DNA of 47,115 nt from Candidatus Methanophagales archaeon (GTDB taxonomy: Archaea; Halobacteriota; Syntropharchaeia; Alkanophagales; Methanospirareceae). Positions 23,913 through 31,807 of this stretch are shown in pieces. Positions within the stretch are counted from its first letter, which is position 1. Every line of letters starts with the position of its first letter. Under the pieces are notes generated by a model. That model saw only the letters and a list, made by a program, of their open reading frames with translations. It was not told the DNA's origin and did not search any database. The stretch lies in assembly GCA_023131215.1 (NCBI GenBank), contig JAGLZV010000097.1, forward strand, positions 1-47,115, given 5' to 3'. The position numbers were made by a program, and so were the translations under genes.

Positions 23913-25508
23913 CTACCCACCAGTCTTTAGATAGTGATTTTTAAGGCTGATAAATTCGGCATATACCTTCGATGCCCAATCATTGGATAATTCTTCTCCC
24001 ATTTTTTTGCTAAGCTCATGAGATATTAAAGTGGGTGTTGGTAGCAGAGTGCATATCGGCTCCTCTAAACCCCATAAGTGCTCTTCATCAACATCAAATG
24101 ACGCCAATCTTAATGCTGAGAGAATCTTTATGATATCTTGCTTTACGTTCTCTCCGCTATCATAATAAACAAATTCATATCTCGGGAAATAGAACTCGGA
24201 TGTGCTTGAATGACCTGCGAAAAACATAGCAACTTTGTACTTCAATGCCTCATCTACTATATTTATCGCAGTTAAATTACGACTATGGTAGATATTTTTC
24301 AATGAATTTAAGTCATTAACAACTTGTTTATCTGTTCTTCGGTTAAGATTGGAGGTTGTGTAAAAATCCCTTACTATTGGACAGGTTACGTAAATTTCGT
24401 TAAACGTGGATGCATTAAAATTATCAATATAGAGCATTCTGCGCATAACCTCACTATCAGTTAAAATATGACCTGTTATATTCCAATTTTCATCGCCCAT
24501 TTTTTGTTTTATATACCAATCAACTATTATGCTGTATACCTTAAGATTAGGGTGCTTTGCCATACCGCAAAATGTAATATCCAGCTCCCTTGCTTTTCTA
24601 AGAGTCTTTGTCATTCGATATATTGCCTCCCTCGTTAGCTCTCCATGCCTATTTTGCAGTTTACAATTCATAGCATGATCTTGAGGAAATATTCGCCCAT
24701 CTCGAAAATGGATATCTGGTTTGAGTTTCATCCCTCCATAGGGAAGAATATACGTTTCTTCGACATAGAACTGACTTACATCCATAGCAGATTTTGTAGC
24801 CCACTCATAATCATTTTCATTTAATTCCGTGTAATCCTTAAATCCGACTATGACCCAATCTTCAAAATCTTGCGTATTTTTTGGCACAACTACATAATTC
24901 CAGTCTGATTTATCCGATCCTCTTGTTTTTATAACTCCAGCAGCATTATTTACGACTACTGGTGATGAGAAATTGGGATTGAAAGGCGTAGCCAATTTAA
25001 ATCTGTGTTGACTTGCATCACATGCACTCATCCGTAAGGGGAATTCTTCACCCCATAATTCAATATCGAAGGGAACAGAAATTTTTTCGATGAAATATTC
25101 TCCCAAAACGTTTTCATCGACATGTTCTTTTATCCTATCCCAATGTGGCTCACCGCTGAACATGTCTTTAGAACTTACACCTCGGAATGCCAGATCATCA
25201 ATTTTAATGCCCAACCCTTGAAGAGCTAAATCACTAAGTTGACTCGCCCAAATATATTTTCTTGATCTCTTCTCTTCTTGTATTAATTTAACAAGGTCTT
25301 TTATACATTCAAAGTACAACTTCTTAGGATCTTCTTTCATCAAATTTTCCCTAGCTTCTAATACAACATCTTTTCTTTCCTCAAAATAGCTTGCACTTAC
25401 TAATATCTCAGCTGTTGACCTAATAGATGGCTCCATCCTCCTCTCTGCTTGTGCTCTGGATAAAATCTCCTCAAAAATTACCTTATATCCTTCTTCGTCT
25501 CTTTCCAT
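23913..25508 (-). CDS. NurA-like nuclease, partner of HerA
   Basis: A 531-residue protein, larger than the usual archaeal NurA (300-450). The RNase H-like core shows RMSACDASQHRFKL (about 161-174) with the first metal-binding Asp, HFRDGRIFPQDHAMN (about 271-285) and ITFCGMAKHPNLKVYS (about 316-331), matching the D-x-S, D-G and G-x-x-K features of NurA. The N-terminal 150 residues are helical and of unknown role. The ATG at 25508 follows TAA of herA directly, with GAGGTG upstream. NurA degrades DNA ends when driven by HerA. The NurA call rests on motifs and the pairing. Confidence 0.72.
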   Translation of the reverse strand: MERDEEGYKVIFEEILSRAQAERRMEPSIRSTAEILVSASYFEERKDVVLEARENLMKEDPKKLYFECIKDLVKLIQEEKRSRKYIWASQLSDLALQGLGIKIDDLAFRGVSSKDMFSGEPHWDRIKEHVDENVLGEYFIEKISVPFDIELWGEEFPLRMSACDASQHRFKLATPFNPNFSSPVVVNNAAGVIKTRGSDKSDWNYVVVPKNTQDFEDWVIVGFKDYTELNENDYEWATKSAMDVSQFYVEETYILPYGGMKLKPDIHFRDGRIFPQDHAMNCKLQNRHGELTREAIYRMTKTLRKARELDITFCGMAKHPNLKVYSIIVDWYIKQKMGDENWNITGHILTDSEVMRRMLYIDNFNASTFNEIYVTCPIVRDFYTTSNLNRRTDKQVVNDLNSLKNIYHSRNLTAINIVDEALKYKVAMFFAGHSSTSEFYFPRYEFVYYDSGENVKQDIIKILSALRLASFDVDEEHLWGLEEPICTLLPTPTLISHELSKKMGEELSNDWASKVYAEFISLKNHYLKTGG

Positions 25509-25509
25509 T

Positions 25510-27045
25510 TTACACACCCACCTCTGAGAATATGTCAGGGGCTTTACCAGCGTCCGCTTCAGGATGCTCCATCCGCCTGATTTTTACAGGAATTGCATGT
25601 TTAATGGTGTCATAAGTTCCTGTAAGAATACAAGTTCCTACTGGAGCTTTGGGCAATCTACCGATCATCTCCTGTGTCGCATCTGCCTTAACACCCTGAA
25701 TTGATTGTAATTGATCAGGTTCGATAGCGAACAGAAGTCTTGTGTTGCACTGTCTGATCGCTTTTTTGTCGATGTCCATGGGGCTTTGAGTGATAAGGAC
25801 AACACAAATTCCGTGATGCCGCCCGATTCTAACTGATTCTCGGATAATTTGCTTACACGGACTGCTTTCATCTTGGGGGACAAATAGATGAGCTTCATCG
25901 ATAAAAATAACATAGGGCTTTATTTCACCTCTTTTTCGCAGTTCGTTCAATTCTCTCAACGTCGATGCTAGGATAAATTGTAGACTTTGCCTACCAAAAC
26001 CTTTGCAGTTTATATCTACAACATAGTTAGGCTTTAAAACGTCCTGCCAATTAAATTCTTGCCCTAAAAAATCATAACGACTCAGGTAATACCGAGTTCT
26101 ACCTACGACCATATCCACTGTATTGGGTTTAGCCGCCATATCCGGACCAATTCGTTCTATAGTCTCTATCAAATCGTTGAGATCAAAATCGCCTTTATTT
26201 GTGGTGGAAATAGTTGTTTGAGGTATTCCCGTAGGTCCTCCTTCTTTCAGTGTTAGAAATGCTTTTGTCAAGAGACTAACGTGTAATTCATGAGTTATGG
26301 CAGGTATTAAATCCAGTAGTTCAGTTTCTGTTAAAGATGAGAGTTTTATCCAATAGTCTCTTCCAGGCACCAATACAGTACCATCCAATGCTTCAGTTAA
26401 AGGAGCAAATTCGTATTGGGTATCAAAAAATATGATTGGGATTTTTTGCTTGTGAATTTCTTCTGCAAGCACTTTTGCAGCATACGATTTTCCTCCACCT
26501 GTTGTACCACCAATAAATACATGTCTTTGGATAATCTCTCTTTTTATTGCTACAGGTATTTTCTCTTCCTCTGCTATCGAAACAGCAAGCGTGCCGATAT
26601 TTAAACTTTTTTCAAGGTCAACTTCCAGACCCATTACATCTGTAATCACTTTCTGTGGGGGCACAAAGACTTCAGAGCCAGATCTGGGCATTTTTTCTGG
26701 AGGGTATATTTCATATACCCCGTTCAGTTCTTTGACTTCATCTATAATTTCTGCTTGATATCGCCTATGAATAGTTAAAGATAAATCTTCTCCGGGATAG
26801 TCTGGTTTGATTCCCATTGTATCTCTTACAGTAACGCGATCAGACGATTCATGGGGATTATATTCATGTGAAGAAGTGATCCGGCCCACAAGGAATGTAT
26901 TATCAGAAACAGATACTGCGACAAGCGTTCCAGGTGTAACATATTTGCCATGCTTTGCTTTGAATCTAAGAATTTCAAAACTGGGTGAAACATCGTCGGA
27001 TACTACTGTACCGATAATATTTTCAGTTTTACTCCCTTCACGCAT
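25510..27045 (-). CDS. herA: HerA-type DNA translocase ATPase
   Basis: A 511-residue FtsK/HerA-family ATPase. The N-terminal HAS barrel (about 8-90) contains the VGRITS strand. Walker A is GGTTGGGKS (179-187), Walker B YVIFIDEAH (378-386), and the sensor region ITQSP follows. A C-terminal segment has RLLFAIEPDQLQ. HerA hexamers pump DNA through a NurA dimer in end resection and in anti-phage systems. The ATG has a weak ribosome-binding site; a 31-codon frame with a strong site begins upstream at 27211. It lies outside the usual Mre11-Rad50 context and beside a methyltransferase, which points to defence. Confidence 0.88.
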   Translation of the reverse strand: MREGSKTENIIGTVVSDDVSPSFEILRFKAKHGKYVTPGTLVAVSVSDNTFLVGRITSSHEYNPHESSDRVTVRDTMGIKPDYPGEDLSLTIHRRYQAEIIDEVKELNGVYEIYPPEKMPRSGSEVFVPPQKVITDVMGLEVDLEKSLNIGTLAVSIAEEEKIPVAIKREIIQRHVFIGGTTGGGKSYAAKVLAEEIHKQKIPIIFFDTQYEFAPLTEALDGTVLVPGRDYWIKLSSLTETELLDLIPAITHELHVSLLTKAFLTLKEGGPTGIPQTTISTTNKGDFDLNDLIETIERIGPDMAAKPNTVDMVVGRTRYYLSRYDFLGQEFNWQDVLKPNYVVDINCKGFGRQSLQFILASTLRELNELRKRGEIKPYVIFIDEAHLFVPQDESSPCKQIIRESVRIGRHHGICVVLITQSPMDIDKKAIRQCNTRLLFAIEPDQLQSIQGVKADATQEMIGRLPKAPVGTCILTGTYDTIKHAIPVKIRRMEHPEADAGKAPDIFSEVGV

Positions 27046-27115
27046 TTTGTCAATAGATTGTTCTACCGTTTATCATCACCCCTTTTGATTGTATCTGTTA
27101 GTTCCAATTACCATA

Positions 27116-27211
27116 TTAAATTTTGCATTGCCCGAAGTCCGATTGCGTATAACGTAGCATATCCGAGCATGGTTCGTATATACCACCCTTTAACTGAACC
27201 TTCTCAATCAT
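27116..27211 (-). CDS. Leader micro-ORF (31 codons) upstream of herA
   Basis: A short frame begins at 27211 with a strong AGGAGGAG site and reads MIEKVQLKGGIYEPCSDMLRY and on to CKI. A TATA box (tttatatact, 27244-27253) lies about 35 nt upstream. A related frame (MIEDGEV... CEPCSDIQRYT) precedes the DUF433 gene with an equally strong site. Both run through an attC-like half-palindrome. They could be leader peptides or the remains of one cassette start; they may not make stable proteins. Confidence 0.4.
   Translation of the reverse strand: MIEKVQLKGGIYEPCSDMLRYTQSDFGQCKI
27134..27184 (+). repeat. attC-like half site upstream of herA
   Basis: TGCGTATAAC (27134-27143) is followed by gtagcatatccgag-cat-ggttcgtatatac, an imperfect small stem. 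It matches 30068-30111 in about three of four positions and begins with the same GCGTATAAC box as the other sites. No second box is evident on the far side. Confidence 0.5.
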
Positions 27212-27455
27212 TTTTCTCCTCCTGACTTTTAAGTAGAGGAGAGTATATAAATAACTTGCGTAAACTGCGTCGAGAAATGATGTGTTATATTACGTCACAA
27301 AGACTTTTCACTTCAATCAATGCATTAAATCTCTCCCAACAACAAAACAACGAGTAGATCATCTTATATAAGGTTTGTCGAACCGTTTATCAAAAGCGTT
27401 GTTTTTCTTTAACTGTGGATTCCAGTATAAATTATGTCCAAATAATTTAACTTTT
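27212..27455. promoter_or_regulatory. Promoter region upstream of the herA unit
   Basis: Apart from the TATA box near 27244-27253 and the ribosome-binding site of the micro-ORF, the 240-nt stretch shows no gene. It is AT-rich with aagtagaggagagt near the promoter. Confidence 0.4.
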
Positions 27456-28241
27456 TCATTCCATCTTATCGAAAATCCGACTCCTTAGATATTCTATAAC
27501 AAGTTTTATTGCCCTCTCTATTGCTACATCCCTTTGCTTAACAATACTATCGCCCCTGTTCAATCGTTCGTCAATAATGCCCGTCACACAAGCGGTGGGA
27601 ATATTAAACAGTCTTCCCATTATAAAAAGCAATGAGCATTCCATGTCCATATTTACCGCACCTAACCTGCTCCAATAAGTCACGGCATCTCTATATCTGG
27701 GCTCATTGGGCTGGTATCCACGAAATCCATCCTTTCTACCCTGACCGGTATAAAGTGTTGCCGTAGAAACGGTAATTCCACTTACATAAGGAATCGCAAG
27801 TTTTTCCGCCATTTGAATCAATTCGTATGTCATCTTGATGTCAGGAACGGCGGGATATTCTGGGTCAGGAATAATTTGTGAAGATGCCCCGTCTAATCTT
27901 ACCGCACCTTCTGAAATAGCGACTTTCCCTGCTGATGCTTCTTTACTTAAACCGCCACATGTGCCAACACGAATTACCCCTTTTAATACCGGCATAATCT
28001 TGAATGCCTCGTCTAACATTATTGAAAGCCCTGGTCCTCCTATTCCATGTGAAATTACTGCTACTTTCGTACCCTGTAACGTTCCCATCCAGGTTCTATA
28101 TTCTCGATTATTACCTATCAGTTCAGAATCGTTTAAATGAGCGGCAATTTTATCTGTTCTCTCTGGGTCTCCACATGTGACCAACCATTGAGCATCACTT
28201 ACATGATTTTTACTGATAGCCAGATGGTATGTAGTTCGCAT
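27456..28241 (-). CDS. Uridine phosphorylase-like nucleoside phosphorylase
   Basis: A 261-residue enzyme of the PNP/UDP family. It has GDPERTDKIA (phosphate-binding start), SHGIGGPGLSIMLDE, VIRVGTCGGLSK (phosphate loop) and the purine/pyrimidine pocket VNMDMECSLLF with the ribose-binding ME pair. It splits nucleosides with phosphate, yielding base and ribose-1-phosphate; the sequence is nearest uridine phosphorylase. The ATG at 28241 is chosen because AAGGTG lies 5-6 nt upstream. It is flanked by two palindromic boxes and has no obvious link to its neighbours, as in a stand-alone cassette. Confidence 0.85.
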   Translation of the reverse strand: MRTTYHLAISKNHVSDAQWLVTCGDPERTDKIAAHLNDSELIGNNREYRTWMGTLQGTKVAVISHGIGGPGLSIMLDEAFKIMPVLKGVIRVGTCGGLSKEASAGKVAISEGAVRLDGASSQIIPDPEYPAVPDIKMTYELIQMAEKLAIPYVSGITVSTATLYTGQGRKDGFRGYQPNEPRYRDAVTYWSRLGAVNMDMECSLLFIMGRLFNIPTACVTGIIDERLNRGDSIVKQRDVAIERAIKLVIEYLRSRIFDKME

Positions 28242-28282
28242 GTTCACACCTTATGTTCTAAAATTTTATAAAGATAAATAGC

Positions 28283-28332
28283 GGATGACGTTCAGAGCAT
28301 ATACGAAATTTCGGTATAGCCGAAATTTATTT
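28283..28332. repeat. attC-like palindrome at the end of the SAM methyltransferase gene
   Basis: The stem agcatatacgaaatttcgg-tata-gccgaaattt (28296-28328) closely matches the palindrome at 22672. The upstream box is degraded (gcggatgacgtt). The methyltransferase stop codon lies inside the stem, so the structure may also terminate the transcript. Confidence 0.5.
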
Positions 28333-29139
28333 CCTGCCAACGTATATTCCGTATCCATAGTATTCTAACAAGTTCTTGGGTGTGCCCCGTGCTCCTTTTG
28401 CCATCTCTTTTATTGCTTTTCTGTAAGTCGAATTTTTGAAGTATAATGACAAAAGCCTACCACATGCTTTGAAAATTCCTGTGAAACCTACCATTCTAAT
28501 GTCACTAACGAATTGCCCTAAAAGAGGGAAGTTGTAGGTTTTCACTACGATATCACTCAATCCAGAACCTTCCAACAATTCTTTCCAACCCTCCGAAGTT
28601 TCCGGTTCGACACCACCAGCACTGCGAAATAAATATTCGACTACTTCGGTTGGAGGCAATGTCTTTATCCAAGTTGACTCATTAAGTCCAATGTATCCCC
28701 CTTGCTTTGTTACTCGCACATATTCGCTTATCGCTTCTCGTTTATCTTCTGGAAATGCGGTTGCGGATTCGCTGATTACTGCATCGAAAAGAGCATCCTC
28801 AAAAAGAAGATTTTGTGCATCCGCTACTTGAAATTCAACTCTACCTTCTACGCCCTCTCTTTTTGCTCTTTCAGTTGATCTGGAAATCATTTCTTCATGA
28901 ATGTCTACACCAACCACTCTACAGCCATACTTTTTTGCTATGTAGCAAGCAGTCATTCCAACACCACAACCAACATCCAGGACGTATTTATCCTCGTTTA
29001 TGTGGCATAACTCAATTAGCTCTCTCGTGGCTTTTAAACCTCCTAAATGTTTTGTGAAACCCATCTCAGCTTGCAAATCAAAGTAGGGATTTTCTAATTC
29101 TGAAATCTCTTTTCGTGATGATTGTTTTTTATTTTCCAT
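28327..29139 (-). CDS. Class I SAM-dependent methyltransferase (UbiE-like)
   Basis: A 270-residue enzyme. Motif I is VLDVGCGVGMTACYIA (about 63-78), motif II VVGVDIHEEMI, then FQVADAQNLLFEDALFDAVISESA for motifs III-IV and VTKQGGYIGLNES for motif V. It has the layout of UbiE- or arsenite-type small-molecule methyltransferases, without the cysteines expected in an arsenite enzyme. The substrate is unknown. The ATG at 29139 overlaps the tail of a dead DUF3795 gene, and the upstream site (GCGGTG) is weak. The longer frame to 29172 is translated from that remnant and is unlikely. Confidence 0.82.
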   Translation of the reverse strand: MENKKQSSRKEISELENPYFDLQAEMGFTKHLGGLKATRELIELCHINEDKYVLDVGCGVGMTACYIAKKYGCRVVGVDIHEEMISRSTERAKREGVEGRVEFQVADAQNLLFEDALFDAVISESATAFPEDKREAISEYVRVTKQGGYIGLNESTWIKTLPPTEVVEYLFRSAGGVEPETSEGWKELLEGSGLSDIVVKTYNFPLLGQFVSDIRMVGFTGIFKACGRLLSLYFKNSTYRKAIKEMAKGARGTPKNLLEYYGYGIYVGRK

Positions 29140-29306
29140 TTTTTTACACCGCAGTTCCAGATACCACACCACGAATGTTGTTCGCCCAATTTACAGCCGA
29201 TAACACCTACCTGGTGCTTTTGACTGGTACTTGCTGCACAACCCACAATATAGCCCGCAGCACCCACTGAGATTCTTTGCTTCTATCTTTCATTCTTTAT
29301 TTCCTC
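29140..29306 (-). pseudogene. Frameshifted DUF3795-like cysteine-rich gene remnant
   Basis: A strong AGGAGGAA site stands before an ATG at about 29292 (MKDRSKES). In the next frame the sequence reads NLSGCCGLYCGLCSKYQSKA, then APGRC, and in the third frame GCKLGEQHSWCGIWNCGVKK. Put together they match the start of DUF3795 proteins (CGLYCGLC..., C-x-x-C, SWCGIWNC). At least two frameshifts are needed and the C-terminal half is replaced by the methyltransferase gene. It is a recently broken gene whose ribosome-binding site and first third survive. Confidence 0.65.
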
Positions 29307-29323
29307 CTGAAGCCGGTTGCGTA

Positions 29324-29400
29324 AAACGTTCTGCGTGTATCTGAAGTCAGCCATAGGCGGGATTTGGGCGGAGCTAGATACTATCTGTTATACGCCGTTG
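29324..29400 (-). repeat. attC-like site with both boxes and an imperfect stem
   Basis: On the minus strand GGCGTATAAC (box 1, 29386-29395) is followed by agatagtatctagctccgcc, a 10-nt centre, and ggctgacttcagatacac, then GTTTTACGCAACC (box 2, near 29331). The inner arms pair as GTATCT-AGCTC-CGCC with GTATCTGAAGTCAGCC, leaving unpaired bases on one side. Unpaired bases in the stem are the hallmark of integron attC sites. It sits just after the DUF5615 stop codon, where a cassette's attC would be. Confidence 0.6.
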
Positions 29401-29409
29401 CCTCTTTGT

Positions 29410-29769
29410 TTACCCCCTACTTTCTTCCACAATACGCAAGGTTTTCTCAGTCACAATTATAAAATTATTGACAAGCTTATCTGAATATGAGTCTAATACT
29501 CGCTCTAATACAGCAATTTTATTCTCAGACCGTTCATCTTCTAATCGCAAAAGGATTACGCCTTTGTGTGGTTTTCTCATCCGGAATACAAGCTCACCAA
29601 AATCTTTATCATTGGTAACCAAAATATAGTTCTCAAGATTTGCTTTTTCTATAATGCTCTCATCGTCTAATCCTCGCGCCTCGTCATAAACGGAAAATAC
29701 ATCGTGATGTAATCTCTGCAACCATTTAGCAACTGCGGGACCCGTGCATTCATCGACAAGAAAACGCAT
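29410..29769 (-). CDS. DUF5615 PIN-like toxin
   Basis: A 119-residue PIN-like protein. The N-terminus MRFLVDECTGPAVAKWLQRL holds the first acidic pair, and YILVTNDKDFGELVF the second (N-D-K-D-F). The spacing fits DUF5615/Mut7-C-like PIN nucleases, thought to be RNases. It starts 2 nt before the end of the DUF433 gene's region (ATG at 29769, DUF433 stop at 29772), so the pair is co-translated. Together they look like a VapBC-style toxin-antitoxin module. Catalysis is inferred from the acidic residues. Confidence 0.85.
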   Translation of the reverse strand: MRFLVDECTGPAVAKWLQRLHHDVFSVYDEARGLDDESIIEKANLENYILVTNDKDFGELVFRMRKPHKGVILLRLEDERSENKIAVLERVLDSYSDKLVNNFIIVTEKTLRIVEESRG

Positions 29770-29771
29770 GT

Positions 29772-30017
29772 CTAAACCGCCTCTACTAAAGGCATAAACG
29801 TTGTGTCTTCGAGTGTTTCAGAAGCGTACAACAAACAGGCTAAAATATCCTCCTTTGTCAATCCTTTGTATTCCTGGAGAATTTCATCAACAGTTGCTCC
29901 ATGTGCTAATAGATTCAGAATGTACTGCACTGTTAACCGCGTGCCTCTAATGACCGGTTTTCCTACCATAATTTTAGGGTTTAACGCAATTCGTTCAAGT
30001 AATTGATTTTGCTCCAT
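29772..30017 (-). CDS. DUF433 antitoxin
   Basis: An 81-residue helix-turn-helix protein of the DUF433 family: RIALNPKIMVGKPVIRGTRLTVQYILNLLAHGATVDEILQEYKGLTKEDILACLLYA. The GKPVIRGTRLTV core is diagnostic. These proteins neutralise DUF5615 toxins and probably bind their own promoter. GGGAGAT lies 5 nt before the ATG. A 36-codon frame with a strong ribosome-binding site ends 12 nt upstream. Confidence 0.87.
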   Translation of the reverse strand: MEQNQLLERIALNPKIMVGKPVIRGTRLTVQYILNLLAHGATVDEILQEYKGLTKEDILACLLYASETLEDTTFMPLVEAV

Positions 30018-30029
30018 TTTTATCTCCCA

Positions 30030-30140
30030 TTATATTTTGTAAGTCATTCTACTATATAAAGGTGATGGCGTATAACGTTGTATATCCGAACATGGTTCGC
30101 ATATACATCCCTCTGGTCGAACTTCTCCATCTTCAATCAT
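30030..30140 (-). CDS. Leader micro-ORF (36 codons) upstream of the DUF433 gene
   Basis: An ATG at 30140 has a very strong AAAGGAGGGGGAG site. The peptide starts MIEDGEVRPEG and has CICEPCSDIQRYT, echoing the micro-ORF before herA. Much of it is encoded by the attC-like half site at 30068-30111. It may be a leader peptide or a hybrid left by recombination. Confidence 0.4.
   Translation of the reverse strand: MIEDGEVRPEGCICEPCSDIQRYTPSPLYSRMTYKI
30068..30111 (+). repeat. attC-like half site upstream of the DUF433 gene
   Basis: GGCGTATAAC (30068-30077) is followed by gttgtatatccgaac-atg-gttcgcatatac, whose arms pair well. On the minus strand it ends in GTTATACGCC. Its sister copy is at 27134-27184, and the similarity extends about 45 nt further into the ribosome-binding region. 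Confidence 0.5.
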
Positions 30141-30314
30141 CTCCCCCTCCTTTTATTTGTAAACTATCCAATGGACTTTTAATCTTACCTATATCCTTAT
30201 TACCTACATGAGTATATATCTATTCGAAAAAGAAGCAATAGCGAAGCAGCATATCCACCTGTTATACGGTAGCACGCAAGAACTATTATTGCCCTTGAAC
30301 ATCATTATTTCAGT
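30141..30314. repeat. Spacer with shared leader and an attC-like end after the HNH gene
   Basis: The minus strand holds ACCGTATAACAGGTGGATATG (about 30255-30277), a one-sided attC-like box and arm just after the HNH gene. Between it and the DUF433 leader is tataggtaagattaaaagt (about 30173-30195), which matches the leader of the MNT gene at 20350. No open frame is convincing. Confidence 0.45.
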
Positions 30315-31694
30315 TCATTGTTTTCCGGCAACCAATAGCTTCGGTACATAAGGATTGAACCAAGAACTGAAGTCAACACAATCAGAAGCAATGGCATAGA
30401 TGCGCTTGTACGTAGAATCGTTCTTACGTTTAAGTGCATCGACGACGGAAAACAGCAAATCTCTAATTCCTTCTGGCTGTTGACGACGCAGGCCAAGGAG
30501 AAGTACAAGTGAACGTACAAGGTATGCGAGAGCGCTATCTACTTCGTTAGGGTTCTGAGCAGATTTGAGCACCAGTTGACCATACAATGAAAGATGCGTA
30601 GCACGAAAGCCTGCATCCCATCCGTTTGAAATATCCATGCTCTGCCAGTTCTCATATGCTTTGTCCCAGCGCTTGCAAGCAGCTTCGAGATTGCCCTGTG
30701 CAAGATCTGTTTTGATCAAATGAACGAGACCGTTGTGCTCCCATCGTCGCGCGTGTCTGTATTCGTCCCTGAGATTGAGCGATGCACCTTCCTCGATTGC
30801 ACCTTCGAGATCTATTGCTGCCATCTGAGCATGGCTCAACGCTTGAGTGAGCTCTTGACGGATCTTATCCCAAGACCATCCACTTTCGGTTCCGGAAAAG
30901 CGCATTATGCAGCTCGATTGAGCCAATAGAGCGGTATGTGCTGCCCAACGCCAACGATTCTCAGGTATCGTGATATTCGACTCAAGAATTTTTCTTCCTT
31001 TGAAGAAATCGGAAAAGGCGTCATCGAGCTGACCGCTCAGAAGTTCAATGTAGGCTTTTTCATAGAAGTATCTCGCTTTCAGAGAATCAGTTCGCGGGCT
31101 TTCGGGATGGACCTTTATAATCTCGTTCCATGCACGCCCGAGTGCATTCTTCCTGGCTCTCCTACGAGTGAGTTCAGCGATCTGAAGTTGCAGGAGGCAC
31201 CATGCTTCGCTATCAGTCGGTTCGGACTTTTGCTGGGTCCTTAGATTACCCAATTCTTTTCTTAGATGCCCCTGCTGTTGTGGCCGAGGGCCGTAATCAG
31301 CTCGCAACTGCGTCATGCGTATTCGAGTTATGGGTGGTTTGCCTGCTATCCAACGCTCTCGGCATTCACGCATATTCACTATGGAGCAACAGCCTTGATC
31401 GTAGAGGGTGTGGCAACCCGGCTCGGAGTCGCCTAAGTTCTCCGTGCAAAGAAGCAATAGATTCTCCTCAATCGTTATTGCACATTCGGAGAGTGGTGAG
31501 ATATGGGCTACTTCAAGACGACGTACTTCTGGTGGTGTACGGCCGCAAGCGGCACATTTTTTCGGTTGCAATTGCTGTCGCATCCTCCTTCTGGCAGATC
31601 TTTCCCGCTTTTTTATATCGTACAAGTCAACAAGGCGGCTGTAGTCAGTACCCAAGGCCTTACGGATTTCATACGCTGTTCTAAGAACGTTCAT
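30315..31694 (-). CDS. HNH endonuclease-like protein with a long helical-repeat C-terminus
   Basis: A 459-residue protein. Residues 45-115 hold an HNH-like zinc finger: CAACGRTPPEVRRLEVAHISPLSECA, then LLLLCTENLGD and a later Cys pair (PGCHTLYDQGCC). The AHISP segment is the catalytic His region. The remaining 330 residues are helical and look TPR-like (ARYFYEKAYIELLSGQLDDAFSDF; WDKAYENWQ). The gene is clearly richer in G+C and more bacterial in codon use than its neighbours, so it was probably acquired recently. A promoter of the shared GGTGAT...TTTAA type lies at 31808-31833. A defence role is likely but inferred. Confidence 0.65.
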   Translation of the reverse strand: MNVLRTAYEIRKALGTDYSRLVDLYDIKKRERSARRRMRQQLQPKKCAACGRTPPEVRRLEVAHISPLSECAITIEENLLLLCTENLGDSEPGCHTLYDQGCCSIVNMRECRERWIAGKPPITRIRMTQLRADYGPRPQQQGHLRKELGNLRTQQKSEPTDSEAWCLLQLQIAELTRRRARKNALGRAWNEIIKVHPESPRTDSLKARYFYEKAYIELLSGQLDDAFSDFFKGRKILESNITIPENRWRWAAHTALLAQSSCIMRFSGTESGWSWDKIRQELTQALSHAQMAAIDLEGAIEEGASLNLRDEYRHARRWEHNGLVHLIKTDLAQGNLEAACKRWDKAYENWQSMDISNGWDAGFRATHLSLYGQLVLKSAQNPNEVDSALAYLVRSLVLLLGLRRQQPEGIRDLLFSVVDALKRKNDSTYKRIYAIASDCVDFSSWFNPYVPKLLVAGKQ

Positions 31695-31807
31695 AGCAAA
31701 TACTCCCGATTAGCTAGACACTTCTGGTCACTTAGAGAAAACTTTGACCATACTTCATCATCATTTCCAACACATGAACTTTTGAATATTAAATCTGAAG
31801 TACTTCG

